Of a DNA stretch of 64,000 nt, positions 1 through 8,440 are shown piece after piece. Position numbers and translations under genes: made by a program. This DNA comes from Arthrobacter sp. FW305-BF8 (GTDB taxonomy: Bacteria; Actinomycetota; Actinomycetes; Actinomycetales; Micrococcaceae), in assembly GCF_021789315.1 (NCBI RefSeq), contig NZ_CP084561.1:1240001-1304000 (forward strand), written 5' to 3'. The notes below the pieces were generated by a model that was not told where the DNA came from, made no database searches, and worked only from the letters and a program-made list of their open reading frames with translations. How positions within the stretch are numbered: position 1 is the first letter of the stretch; each line of letters starts with the position of its first letter.

Positions 1-1712
1 ATTTTGCGGATGGTGGAGGCGGTGACGGGGCCGGTGTAGGTGAAGGTCCCGCTGCCGGTGGGGCCGACAGGCGCGGTGGCGGCCCAGTTGATGCCAGGGA
101 GGGTGGTGACGGGAGGCCAGGTGCCGGTGCCCGCCAGCGGTTCTGGTTCGCTGGTCGGCCAGATGTCGGGGCTGGTGCCCGCCAGCGGTTCGGGATCGTT
201 GCTCTGCCGGGTATCCGGCGCGGGCTGGGGTTTCTTGGTCTGCCAGGTGTCGTCTGTTGGCCGGGCGTTGTCCGTGGGCTGGGTGCCGGGGTGGTTTCCG
301 TTCGGAGCGTAGCGCGGGCCGTGGGCGGCGGTGGTTTTGATGCTGTTGAGGAGGTCTTGGTAGCCGATGGTGACCATGACTTGGGGGCGGAGTCCTCCGG
401 TGGTGGGCAGGGTGCCGGCGGCGAGGGCCGCCTTGGTCGCGCCGACGAGGCCGTCGAGGCGTTGTTGGGCGGGGGTGCGGCGGTCCAGGTCCGGTTCCGG
501 GGCGGGGGCGTTGAAGGCCGTGTCGAGGTCGATGGCGGCGCTGTCAGTGTTGGTGGCGTCGCTGTTGGTGGTGTCGGGGGTGGTGGTGCGGGGGTTGGTG
601 GCGGTGTTCATGACGGTGGTGAGGACTTCGTATTGGTCGGTGGTGGCTCGGATTTCGAGGTGGTGCAGGCCGCCGCGTTTGTGGTGGATGAAGACGCCTT
701 GGCGGTGGCGGAGGTTTTCTTCGGACGGTTCGGTGCCGTCCTGGTCGAGGGCGTCGATGCAGCGGTGGGCGATGCGGGTGAGGAAGTCGTGGTCGTTTTC
801 GATCGCGGTTTGGGTGAGGGTGTGTTCCATGTGGGCGATCGCGTCGGGGTCGGGGATGTGGCGGACTTTGTCCAGGGCGGTGGTGATGATGGTTGCGGCG
901 CGGGAGGAGATGGTTCCGGCGGTGAGGGCGGCGGCGGTTTCTTCGCAGGCGGGCGGCATGGGCCGGCCGGCGAGTCCGGTGCGGGGGAGTGTGGCGTCGG
1001 CGAGGGCGAGTCGGCGGCGTGCTTCGGAGGAGCTGATCCGTAGCCGGGTGCGGAGGAACTCGGCGGTGTTCCGGGACCCGTCATCGGCCGGGGACCAGGT
1101 GGCCGCCGCGCGGACCGGAACCGACTGGGCCGTAATGGCAGCCGAAGCCGGGGTCTTGGCGGGGGCGTCGACGGCGGCAGTTGTGGTGCTGCCGGAGGCA
1201 GCAGCTGCGGTGGATACGGCCGTGACGGCGGAGGGCTGAGCTCCGGGCGCCGTGGCGGCTTCGGGTTCATTGCCCCAGCCCGTGGTCCAGCCGGCCGCTC
1301 GGCTGGCCTTCTCTGCGGCGTTGATCGCCTCCGTGCGCGTCCGCTCCACGGCCGCGGCAGCCTGGAGCTGAAGGTACTCGACGCGGCGGGAGAGTTCCTC
1401 GGTGAGCTCCGCGAAATCAGCGGCGTCCTGGAAGCTCCCCGCGGCGAGTTCCGCCGGCGCCGAACTCGTCGCCTTGTCCAGCAGCGCCAGGGACGCCTTC
1501 AAGTCAGGCGTTGCCAGCCGTGACGCCGGTACGGCGGCTGCGAAGCCGGCGGCAGCCACGTCGTCGGACGCGTCCTCAGTAGAGGCGTCAGAAACGGAAC
1601 CGATGGCGGGAACGCAGCGAAGCCCGGGGCCGCGGATCAGAGCAGCGGCGCTGAAGCCGGAGACGTTCGCCCCGGCTGCGGTATCCGCTCGATCTTCCCC
1701 AATGGCTTCCAT
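1..1712 (-). CDS. DUF222 domain protein, probable HNH endonuclease (3' end cut by window edge)
   Basis: The minus-strand frame opened by ATG at 1712 stays open to the window edge, giving about 570 visible residues. Residues 60-400 look like the helical DUF222 domain common in Actinobacteria (ELSRRVEYLQLQAA, then FLRTRLRISSSEARRRLALA and AHRCIDALDQDGTEP). The family usually ends in an HNH nuclease domain, which would lie beyond position 1 and cannot be seen. A Pro/Thr/Asp-rich linker fills the last 120 visible residues and contains a repeated EPLAGTS/EPLAGTG motif. Actinobacterial genomes often carry many copies; the biological role is not well established. Nuclease activity is inferred from the family only. 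Confidence 0.82.
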   Translation of the reverse strand, partial: MEAIGEDRADTAAGANVSGFSAAALIRGPGLRCVPAIGSVSDASTEDASDDVAAAGFAAAVPASRLATPDLKASLALLDKATSSAPAELAAGSFQDAADFAELTEELSRRVEYLQLQAAAAVERTRTEAINAAEKASRAAGWTTGWGNEPEAATAPGAQPSAVTAVSTAAAASGSTTTAAVDAPAKTPASAAITAQSVPVRAAATWSPADDGSRNTAEFLRTRLRISSSEARRRLALADATLPRTGLAGRPMPPACEETAAALTAGTISSRAATIITTALDKVRHIPDPDAIAHMEHTLTQTAIENDHDFLTRIAHRCIDALDQDGTEPSEENLRHRQGVFIHHKRGGLHHLEIRATTDQYEVLTTVMNTATNPRTTTPDTTNSDATNTDSAAIDLDTAFNAPAPEPDLDRRTPAQQRLDGLVGATKAALAAGTLPTTGGLRPQVMVTIGYQDLLNSIKTTAAHGPRYAPNGNHPGTQPTDNARPTDDTWQTKKPQPAPDTRQSNDPEPLAGTSPDIWPTSEPEPLAGTGTWPPVTTLPGINWAATAPVGPTGSGTFTYTGPVTASTIRK

Positions 1713-1854
1713 AGGAAAACTATCTCAACGGGGTCTGACATTTTTAGGGGTGATCCGGGTCACTGTGGCCCATTAGTGAAAAGTTTTTGAAAAACTTTTG
1801 GACCCCCTCCCAAGCCAGCCGCTTCCGCCGCATCTCATCTCGCCACGCACGCAA

Positions 1855-2715
1855 TTAGGGGTGGCGCACGCCCACTCCGGCAAGAATGTCGCGGTAACCC
1901 TCACGGAAGGTTGCGTACTTGAACGACAACCCTGTTTCCCGAAGCAGCGCGTTGCTGCACCGCTTGTTCCCACCGCGCGCTTCACCCACGTCCCCCGTGG
2001 GCGGGACGTCCAACCCCAACTCGGCCGCCAGAAAACGCAGGACGTCGCCCAATTCGGCCGGGTCGTTATCCACGCCGAGATAGACCGGCGACGGCACAGC
2101 ACTCATGGTGCACAACTGCACAATGGCACCGGCGGCGTCGTCCCGGTGGATGCGGTTAGTGAAGCGAGACTGGTTCGGGATGATGACCGAGCCTGTCCGC
2201 ACCTGGTCGATGAGCCTGGTGCGGCCCGGACCGTAGATGCCGCCAAGCCTGAGCACGATGGCTGAGGTTCGGGTGCCATCGAGCCGCTTCAGCAGGAGCT
2301 CCTCTGCTTCGCGCATTATGCGGCCAGAAAATCCCCCGGGCTCCGGCGTCGTGTTTTCATCGATCCAGCCGCCTTCAGCGTCACCGTGGACGGCTGTGGA
2401 GGAGACGAAAAGGACGCGTTCGGGCGTCACGCGGTCGCGCTCAAGAGCGTCGAGCACATGCGTTACGCCGTTTAGGTACGCGCTTCGGTATGCCTCTTCC
2501 GTGGGCGCGTCAGCTGCCACAGCAATAACGACGGCGGCCGTGTCCGCCGGGACAGGCGGCAGTTCGGCGGTGCTCAGGTTCGCCGCGACGCCCTCGATCT
2601 CCGCCGGCAGCTTGCTCGGGGAACGGCGCCAGCCCACCACACGGTGCCCCGCTGCAGCGAACCGCAGGCCCGCCTCGGTGCCGAGGTCGCCGCAGCCGGC
2701 GAGAAGGATAGTCAT
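1855..2715 (-). CDS. NAD(P)-binding, epimerase-like (atypical SDR) protein
   Basis: 286 residues with an N-terminal Rossmann motif G-C-G-D-L-G at residues 7-12, as in NAD-dependent epimerase/dehydratase proteins of the YeeZ type. The SST segment of strand beta-5 is at 105-107, but where extended SDRs carry the catalytic YxxxK this protein reads GRIMREAE, so classical SDR chemistry is doubtful. LRLGGIYGPGR and NRIHRDDAAGAI are typical epimerase-family segments. The substrate is unknown. The start is the ATG at 2715, 8 bases downstream of the stop of the next minus-strand gene, so the two probably form an operon. Confidence 0.85.
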   Translation of the reverse strand: MTILLAGCGDLGTEAGLRFAAAGHRVVGWRRSPSKLPAEIEGVAANLSTAELPPVPADTAAVVIAVAADAPTEEAYRSAYLNGVTHVLDALERDRVTPERVLFVSSTAVHGDAEGGWIDENTTPEPGGFSGRIMREAEELLLKRLDGTRTSAIVLRLGGIYGPGRTRLIDQVRTGSVIIPNQSRFTNRIHRDDAAGAIVQLCTMSAVPSPVYLGVDNDPAELGDVLRFLAAELGLDVPPTGDVGEARGGNKRCSNALLRETGLSFKYATFREGYRDILAGVGVRHP

Positions 2716-2723
2716 CCGCGGAC

Positions 2724-3704
2724 CTAGAGAGCCGGAACGGGGAAGAAGACGCGGGGGTCCTGCAGCAGCGCCGGGTAGTCGAACTCTGACCGGTCGATGA
2801 TGTCGGTGACCTGGAAATTGCGGCCGAAGCGCCCGTCGTCGAGCGTGATCGGACGGCCTACGACCATTCCGACGGCGAACTTGCTGCCGCCGTCGAACGG
2901 GACGGCCACCGGCGATTTTCCGGGAAGCGTGGAGAAGGCTGCCTCCTGGCGCTGCCGCTTGCGAGACGGCTTCTTGACCAGCGGCTTGGCCGGAGCCTTC
3001 TTGGCCACCTTGGCCGGCCGGCGCGACGTTTCCTCCGCGTAGACGAACTGGTAGTCCTCGCCGGATTCCCCGGCGGCTCCGGAGCCACCCGAACCGCCGG
3101 AGGCATCGGAACCACCGGAACCGTCGCCGGCCGCCGAAGCGGCGCCAGCAGCCGCCCGCCCCACGGCCGGAAGCCCAACCTTGTCCAGTCGCTCGGGGTC
3201 GCCGTGGCCGACGTGCTCGCGAAGGATCCAAAGAACCTCGCCCTCGGGATCCTCCGGCAGGAACTCGTGCCTGGGTTCCGGCCAGACGTACTCCAGGCCG
3301 TGCTCGGTGCCGGGGAAGACCTCTTCGTAGAACCGCGGGTCCTTGCGGATCAGGTTGGACCGGTGACTCATGTGCAACTCGGGGTCGCCGAGCCACGGCG
3401 GAAGCAGGATCTTGGCCGCGTAGTCAGGGTGCGCAGCCTGCGGGGCAAACTCGCGGATGTTGTCCCGGGTGTTGTCGGCGAAACCGCGCTTGGTCCATTC
3501 GTCAACCATGGCCAGGCCGTACATGGTGAGCGCGGGAACGTGCCCCATCCACATACGGATGGCGGGGTGTGACTGCCATCCGTATTCCGGGATGACCAGC
3601 GCGCGGAGTGTCTGCAGCGCTTCTACGCGCTGTTTGCCCAGCCGGGGCGTGTCCAGCGCGGCCGCGCTTTGCCGGAAATCAGGATAGGGAAGGAAGGTTT
3701 GCAT
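2724..3704 (-). CDS. MSMEG_6728-family protein (pyrimidine-dimer glycosylase-like fold)
   Basis: 326 residues starting MQTFLPYPDF, the conserved opening of the MSMEG_6728 family, which is related to T4-type pyrimidine-dimer DNA glycosylases. The recognisable domain covers about residues 1-150 (LDTPRLGKQRVEALQTL, MWMGH, EWTKRGF, PPWLGD). After it come a Gly/Ser-rich linker and a lysine-rich patch near 225-255, then a short C-terminal region ending VFFPVPAL. An in-frame upstream ATG would add 18 residues that do not resemble the family, so the ATG at 3704 was chosen. A DNA repair role is plausible from the family but unproven. Confidence 0.82.
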   Translation of the reverse strand: MQTFLPYPDFRQSAAALDTPRLGKQRVEALQTLRALVIPEYGWQSHPAIRMWMGHVPALTMYGLAMVDEWTKRGFADNTRDNIREFAPQAAHPDYAAKILLPPWLGDPELHMSHRSNLIRKDPRFYEEVFPGTEHGLEYVWPEPRHEFLPEDPEGEVLWILREHVGHGDPERLDKVGLPAVGRAAAGAASAAGDGSGGSDASGGSGGSGAAGESGEDYQFVYAEETSRRPAKVAKKAPAKPLVKKPSRKRQRQEAAFSTLPGKSPVAVPFDGGSKFAVGMVVGRPITLDDGRFGRNFQVTDIIDRSEFDYPALLQDPRVFFPVPAL

Positions 3705-3870
3705 CCCTTCAGTCTGCCGTCCTTGGCGCCATGTGCCAATTGAAGTGCCGGGCAGCACAGTCAGCCGCCAAAATGGACAGTCGGGTGTTCACAATGTGGA
3801 CCTGTGCATACGAAAGGTTGATTGAACCACTAAGATATCCGAAACCTCAACAGCGTCTGGAAGCCTACTC

Positions 3871-4497
3871 ATGACTCTTACGTCCCCCGCGCCCCTGTCC
3901 TCCGCCCCCGCGGAAGCAAATTCACACGCGTCACAGGAGCCTCAGCTGTTCGTTCCGAAGTACGGCCAAATGCTGGGCGCCGACGCGAACGGGATCCTCG
4001 TTCTGGACGAGTTTACGCTTGATCCGGCCGCTGCGCGCAAGGACCAGCACCGTTTCCGCACTGCGCTTGCTTCCGTTGCGCTGACCCTGCGCCGTCTGGT
4101 GGCCCTGCGCGTCTTCATTGCGGTGGTGGCCGTCGCCAACCTGCCGCTCTTCCTGATGTCGACGGGCTGGTGGATCTATGCCGTCTCGCTGGCTCTGGTC
4201 ATCGGCGTTCACGCTGCCGTGAACTGGCTGAACAAGCACGAGCCGCGCGTCAAGCAGCGCCACGAGCTCGAACTGCACCTGCACCGCGAACGCAGCGACA
4301 ACTACCGCAAGGTGCGCGACGCTGTGAAGTTCGTCGTCGACAGCCCCTCCCGCGTCAACGAGCACCTCTACCTTGAGTTGCTGCACGCCAAGCGGGTAGC
4401 GCTGCACCTCGCGTCGGGTACTGTCGCCCTCCTCGACACCAGCGACGACGCCGCCTGGAAGGTGCGCATCGTCCGCGAACTCCCTGCTGCGGCCTAA
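3871..4497 (+). CDS. Hypothetical protein with two membrane segments
   Basis: 208 residues. An Ala/Pro-rich N-terminus is followed by PKYGQMLGADANGILVLDEF and two probable membrane helices at about 77-96 and 100-120. The cytosolic tail is charged and probably helical (KQRHELELHLHRERSDNYRKV). I do not recognise the family beyond an actinobacterial membrane protein. It ends just before the hairpin cluster at 4546-4715 and converges with the rpf gene. Confidence 0.75.
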   Translation: MTLTSPAPLSSAPAEANSHASQEPQLFVPKYGQMLGADANGILVLDEFTLDPAAARKDQHRFRTALASVALTLRRLVALRVFIAVVAVANLPLFLMSTGWWIYAVSLALVIGVHAAVNWLNKHEPRVKQRHELELHLHRERSDNYRKVRDAVKFVVDSPSRVNEHLYLELLHAKRVALHLASGTVALLDTSDDAAWKVRIVRELPAAA

Positions 4498-4545
4498 GGC
4501 CGAAATAGTGACGCTTCCAGCCGTCACGCTATAGGCAATTAATCA

Positions 4546-4584
4546 CGACGCCGGGCGTCCCCACTCAGGGGGCGCCCGGCGTCG
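4546..4584. terminator. GC-rich hairpin, probable bidirectional terminator
   Basis: Perfect 12-bp arms CGACGCCGGGCG (4546-4557) and CGCCCGGCGTCG (4573-4584), extendable inward through CCCC/GGGG. It lies between the convergent genes ending at 4497 and 4754. It has no long T-run, as is common in high-GC organisms. Confidence 0.7.
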
Positions 4585-4603
4585 CTGTTGGTGGAACCGT
4601 ACG

Positions 4604-4715
4604 AAACGAAACCGGTCGTCCCCCCGAAACGGGGGCGCCCGGCGTCGAGCTTGGAGGAGGCCTACAAAAACGAAACCGGACGGCCCCCCGAAAGGGACCG
4701 CCCGGCGTCGAGCTT
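4604..4715. repeat. Two 48-nt direct repeats, each with its own GC-rich hairpin
   Basis: Units at 4604-4651 and 4668-4715 both begin AAACGAAACCGG and end CGCCCGGCGTCGAGCTT, with a 16-nt spacer between them. Each folds into an imperfect stem around its C-run and G-run. The 3' arm CGCCCGGCGTCG is the same as in the terminator at 4546-4584, so three related hairpins stand in tandem between two convergent genes. Confidence 0.75.
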
Positions 4716-4753
4716 TGAGATGCAGTGCCCGCTAAGCGGGCCGACCAGCCAGA

Positions 4754-5449
4754 TTAGGCGGGCAGCTGCAGGATCTGGCCCACAAACACCAGGTTCGGGT
4801 TGCTGATGGTGTCGGTGTTGGCGTCAGCGAGGTGCTGCCAGCCGCCTTGGATGCCGAGCTTCTGAGCGATCTTGCTCAGGGTGTCGCCTTCCTGGACCGT
4901 GTAGGTCTGGCCGCTCACGGCCACGGCGGCAGCATGGCGGGCCTCGGCTGGTGCCTGGACCGGAACCTCGGCGGCCACCGGGGCCTGTGCCACGGGAGCC
5001 GTCTGGACCGGAGCCTGGACCGGAACGGCCTGCACGGGTGCGGCCTGAACCGGCGCGCTCTGGGGCAGGATCTGCGGTGCAGGAGCGCCACCGCCGCCGT
5101 TCAGGCCCAGCTTGGCGGAGCAGGCGGGCCATGCGCCCCAGCCCTGGGTAGCCTGGACCTTTTCGGCCACGGCGATCTGCTGCGCGCGGGAGGCGCCCTG
5201 GGGGGAGCCGGTTCCGCCGAAGGCGGCCCAGGTCTGAGGGGTGAACTGCAGGCCGCCGGAGAAGCCATTGCCGGTGTTGGTGGACCAGTTGCCGCCACTC
5301 TCGCACTGGGCGAGGGCGTCCCAGGTGGACGCGCTGGCGGTGGGCGCGGCTGCGTTGGCGGCCGTGGCGGAGAGCGCCAGGGTTGCTGCGGAAACGGCGG
5401 CCAGGGTGACTCCACGGCGCGCGGCAGTACTGAGTGTCGACTTTTTCAT
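4754..5449 (-). CDS. Resuscitation-promoting factor-like secreted protein with LysM domain
   Basis: 231 residues. A signal peptide (KK, RR, then an Ala/Leu-rich core) is probably cleaved near ANA-A at residues 31-34. The Rpf transglycosylase-like domain follows, with catalytic Glu50 in CESGGNW, then GFSGGLQF, TWAAFGG and GWGAWPAC. A linker of about 60 residues rich in Pro, Val, Gln and Ala carries APVQ repeats. A LysM peptidoglycan-binding domain fills 183-231 (YTVQEGDTLSKIAQKLG). Rpf proteins cleave peptidoglycan and promote exit from dormancy. AGGAG lies just upstream of the ATG at 5449. Confidence 0.93.
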   Translation of the reverse strand: MKKSTLSTAARRGVTLAAVSAATLALSATAANAAAPTASASTWDALAQCESGGNWSTNTGNGFSGGLQFTPQTWAAFGGTGSPQGASRAQQIAVAEKVQATQGWGAWPACSAKLGLNGGGGAPAPQILPQSAPVQAAPVQAVPVQAPVQTAPVAQAPVAAEVPVQAPAEARHAAAVAVSGQTYTVQEGDTLSKIAQKLGIQGGWQHLADANTDTISNPNLVFVGQILQLPA

Positions 5450-5747
5450 TATTGGGATGCTCCTGAGGCCACCCGCGCTCGGTCCGTCCCCGGACGTTGT
5501 CGCGCTACTGCCCGCCCCTGACGAACTAGAGGTCATTTCGGTGTCCGCCGGCCGGGCAGTAACTGGTGGTGGCGGCACCGGGCATTCATGGGCCCGCGTC
5601 GCGCGGGCATGTGCCCCAGCCTAGAGGGGTTGCTCGCCGTTATCAAATCGAGACCTTTATTGACAGTCAAGCAGTTTCAGGGCACACCAATCCGGCAATG
5701 GGAGGGCCCAAGCCCATCGGAACCGGGGACGCGGACGCAGGGGGCTG
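5450..5747. other. Intergenic leader of the rpf gene with a long-range stem
   Basis: 298 bases without a gene. On the minus strand (the rpf leader) the arms TACTGCCCG and CGGGCAGTA (5553-5561 and 5506-5514 in plus coordinates) pair over 9 bp and enclose about 38 nt. TTGACT (complement of 5665-5670) and TGATAA (complement of 5640-5645) are possible -35/-10 elements, but the 19-nt spacing is poor. Actinobacterial rpf genes are often preceded by a ydaO-type c-di-AMP riboswitch; I cannot find its conserved segments here. Confidence 0.4.
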
Positions 5748-8393
5748 TTACCTCGCGGACGGGGAGTTCAGGGCGGAAGCCAGGTACGGCGCCGTCCGGC
5801 TGTCCGGTGAAGCGGCGACGGTGGCGGGCGTTCCCGAGGCAACGATCTCTCCGCCGGCGTCCCCGCCGGCCGGTCCGAGATCGATTACCCAGTCTGCTTC
5901 CGCCACCACGTCCATTTCGTGCTCCACCACGACTACCGTGTTTCCCGTGTCCACAAGGCGCTGCAGCTGGGCCATGAGGAGCCGGACGTCCGCCGGATGC
6001 AGCCCGGTGGTGGGCTCGTCCAGCAGGTACAACGTGTGGCCGCGGCGTGCGCGCTGCAGCTCTGTGGCGAGTTTGATGCGCTGGGCCTCTCCGCCGGAGA
6101 GTTCGGTGGCAGGCTGTCCGAGCCGCAGGTAGCCCAGTCCGACTTCGCGGAGCGTCTGCAGGCTGCGGGCAGCCGCTGGAACGTCCTGCAGGAAGTCCGC
6201 GGCGGCGTCCACGGTCATGCCCAGGACGTCGGCCACAGTCTTGCCGCGGTAGGTGATTTCCAGGGTTTCAGGGTTGTAGCGCGAGCCGTCGCATTCCGGG
6301 CAGGGGCCGTAACTGCCGGGCAGGAAGAGCAGTTCGACGGCGACGAATCCTTCACCCTGGCAGGTCTCGCACCGCCCGCCCGCCACGTTGAAGGAGAACC
6401 GTCCGGCCCCGTATTTGCGCGCCCGAGCTTGGTCCGTGGCTGCGAACTCCTTGCGCACAGCGTCGAAGAGCCCGGTGTAGGCGGCCAGGTTGGACCGGGG
6501 CGTACGGCCGATCGGTTTCTGGTCCACCGTCACCAGCCGGTCCACGTGGTGCAGGCCGGTCACGGTACCTACGCTCAGCGGGGCGCCGGGGTCGCCGCCT
6601 AGGGGCTGGTCCTCGTCGGCGCCCGATAGCCCAACGCCAGCGGCGTCTGCGCCCTCGCCGTTGCCGTGCAGTTCGGATCCGACCACTTCGGCCAGGACAT
6701 GGCTGATCAGCGTCGACTTGCCCGAGCCGGACACCCCGGTGACCGCCGTCAGGACCTGCAACGGGAACGCCGCGTCGAGGCCGCGCAGGTTGTGGCGGGA
6801 GATGTCCTTCAGTTCCAGCCAAGCACCAGGCTCCCGACGGCGGCCGGTACCGTCGCTGCTGTCAGGCGCGCCGCCGTCGTAAGCACCGCCGTCGTGAGCA
6901 CTGCCGCTGGAACCGTCCGGAACGAGGAACGGGCGCGTAACGGAAGCCTCGACGGCTGCGAGGCCGGCCACCGGCCCGCTGTACAGGACTTCGCCGCCGC
7001 CCTCTCCTGCCCGCGGCCCCACGTCCACGAGCCAGTCGGCACGGCGCACAATATCCATGTTGTGCTCCACCACGAACACCGAGTTGCCCGAGGACTTGAG
7101 CTGCTCCAGTACCGCCAGGAGGGGCTCGGCGTCCGCCGGGTGCAGCCCGGCAGAGGGTTCGTCCAGCACATAGACCACACCGAACAGCCCCGAGCGGAGC
7201 TGGGTGGCGATCCGGAGGCGCTGCATTTCGCCGGGGGAGAGGGTGGGCGTGGAGCGGCCCAGGGCAAGGTAGCCGAGCCCCAGATCCAGCAGGACCGTGA
7301 TCCGCTGGAGGAGGTCACGCGTGATGGCCACGGCCACCTCGTTGCCTTCGCCGGAGGACAGCTTGCGGGAGGCGGTTCCGGCATCCTTCAGCTCGGTCGT
7401 CGGGCGGATGATGTCCGCCAGTTCGGCCATCGGCACCGCGTTGAGGTCGGCGATGGTCCTGCCTGCGAACGTGACGGCCAGGGCCTCCGGCGTGAGTCCG
7501 CTGCCGCTGCACCGCCGGCAGGGGCCGGTTTCCATGAAGCGGAGCACCCGTTCGCGCATTGTGTTGCTCTTGGAATCGGCCAGGGTGTGCAGCACGTGGC
7601 TCTTGGCGCTCCAGAACTTGCCCTTGTACGGCTTGGCCACGCGGTCGCGCTGGGGCATGATTTCCACCACCGGCTGCTCCTCCGTGAAGAGGATCCAGTC
7701 GCGGTCCTTCCGGGGCAGCTCCCGCCACGGCGTATCGACGTCGTAGCCCAGATGGGTGAGGATATCGCGCAGGTTCTTGCCCTGCCATGCCGTCGGCCAT
7801 GCGGCGATTGCACCCTCCCGGATGCTCAGCGACGGGTCCGGAACCAGGGACGCTTCGGTGACGGTGTGTGCCACGCCGAGGCCGTGGCACACGGGGCATG
7901 CCCCCGCGGCCGTGTTGGGCGAGAAGGCGTCCGAGTCCAGCGGGCTGGCACCGGCCGGATAACTGCCGGCACGCGAGAAAAGCATACGGAGCGAGTTGGA
8001 CAGCGTGGTCACCGTTCCCGCGGTGGAACGGCTGCTGGGGGTGCCGCGGCGCTGTTGAAGCGCGACGGCGGGAGGCAGCCCCGTGATCATCTCCACCTTG
8101 GGATTGTGGCCCTGCTGGATGAGGCGGCGGGCGTACGGCGCCACGGACTCGAAGTACCGGCGCTGGGCTTCGGCGTAGATGGTCCCGAATGCCAGGGAGG
8201 ACTTGCCAGACCCCGAGACGCCGGTGAAGGCGACGATCGCGTCGCGTGGGACGGCGACGTCAACGTTGCGAAGGTTGTTCTCGCGGGCGCCGCGCACCCG
8301 GACAAAGCCGTCAGCAGAATGGTGGGCACCGGTGCCGGCTTCCAGGCTCCAGTCCAGATCGGCCAAGGGGTCAGCATACTCTTCAGTCCGCAT
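5748..8393 (-). CDS. UvrA-like ABC ATPase (UvrA paralogue lacking the UvrB-binding region)
   Basis: 881 residues with two ABC ATPase halves. Walker A GVSGSGKSS occurs near residues 56-64 and again near 549-558. The signatures are TLSPGEMQRLRIA and LSGGEAQRIKLA, the Walker B regions VLDEPSAGLHP and LLDEPTTGLHP. CxxC zinc pairs are present (CPVCHGLG, CRRCSGSG, CETCQGEGF, CPECDGSRY). Only about 100 residues separate the first Walker A from the first CxxC, against about 220 in E. coli UvrA, so the UvrB-interacting domain appears missing. That resembles UvrA2/DrrC-type paralogues linked to drug tolerance. The ATG at 8393 excludes an upstream extension read from the divergent gene. Confidence 0.9.
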   Translation of the reverse strand: MRTEEYADPLADLDWSLEAGTGAHHSADGFVRVRGARENNLRNVDVAVPRDAIVAFTGVSGSGKSSLAFGTIYAEAQRRYFESVAPYARRLIQQGHNPKVEMITGLPPAVALQQRRGTPSSRSTAGTVTTLSNSLRMLFSRAGSYPAGASPLDSDAFSPNTAAGACPVCHGLGVAHTVTEASLVPDPSLSIREGAIAAWPTAWQGKNLRDILTHLGYDVDTPWRELPRKDRDWILFTEEQPVVEIMPQRDRVAKPYKGKFWSAKSHVLHTLADSKSNTMRERVLRFMETGPCRRCSGSGLTPEALAVTFAGRTIADLNAVPMAELADIIRPTTELKDAGTASRKLSSGEGNEVAVAITRDLLQRITVLLDLGLGYLALGRSTPTLSPGEMQRLRIATQLRSGLFGVVYVLDEPSAGLHPADAEPLLAVLEQLKSSGNSVFVVEHNMDIVRRADWLVDVGPRAGEGGGEVLYSGPVAGLAAVEASVTRPFLVPDGSSGSAHDGGAYDGGAPDSSDGTGRRREPGAWLELKDISRHNLRGLDAAFPLQVLTAVTGVSGSGKSTLISHVLAEVVGSELHGNGEGADAAGVGLSGADEDQPLGGDPGAPLSVGTVTGLHHVDRLVTVDQKPIGRTPRSNLAAYTGLFDAVRKEFAATDQARARKYGAGRFSFNVAGGRCETCQGEGFVAVELLFLPGSYGPCPECDGSRYNPETLEITYRGKTVADVLGMTVDAAADFLQDVPAAARSLQTLREVGLGYLRLGQPATELSGGEAQRIKLATELQRARRGHTLYLLDEPTTGLHPADVRLLMAQLQRLVDTGNTVVVVEHEMDVVAEADWVIDLGPAGGDAGGEIVASGTPATVAASPDSRTAPYLASALNSPSAR

Positions 8394-8440
8394 CTGTTCG
8401 ACTCTACGGGCATAGCCCGTCCGGGGACTATTCTGCAGGG

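Noticed and set aside
608..1270. Proline-rich minus-strand frame inside the DUF222 gene
   Set aside because: A different frame of the same strand, low-complexity Pro/Ser; the DUF222 frame shows real domain sequence.
4604..4715. CRISPR-like array from the 48-nt repeats
   Set aside because: Only two units, each self-complementary and GC-rich, a 16-nt spacer and no cas genes.
5450..5747. c-di-AMP (ydaO-type) riboswitch upstream of rpf
   Set aside because: Such riboswitches precede many actinobacterial rpf genes, but I could not find the conserved GGGGA and GACAGCTAACC-like segments, only a simple 9-bp stem.
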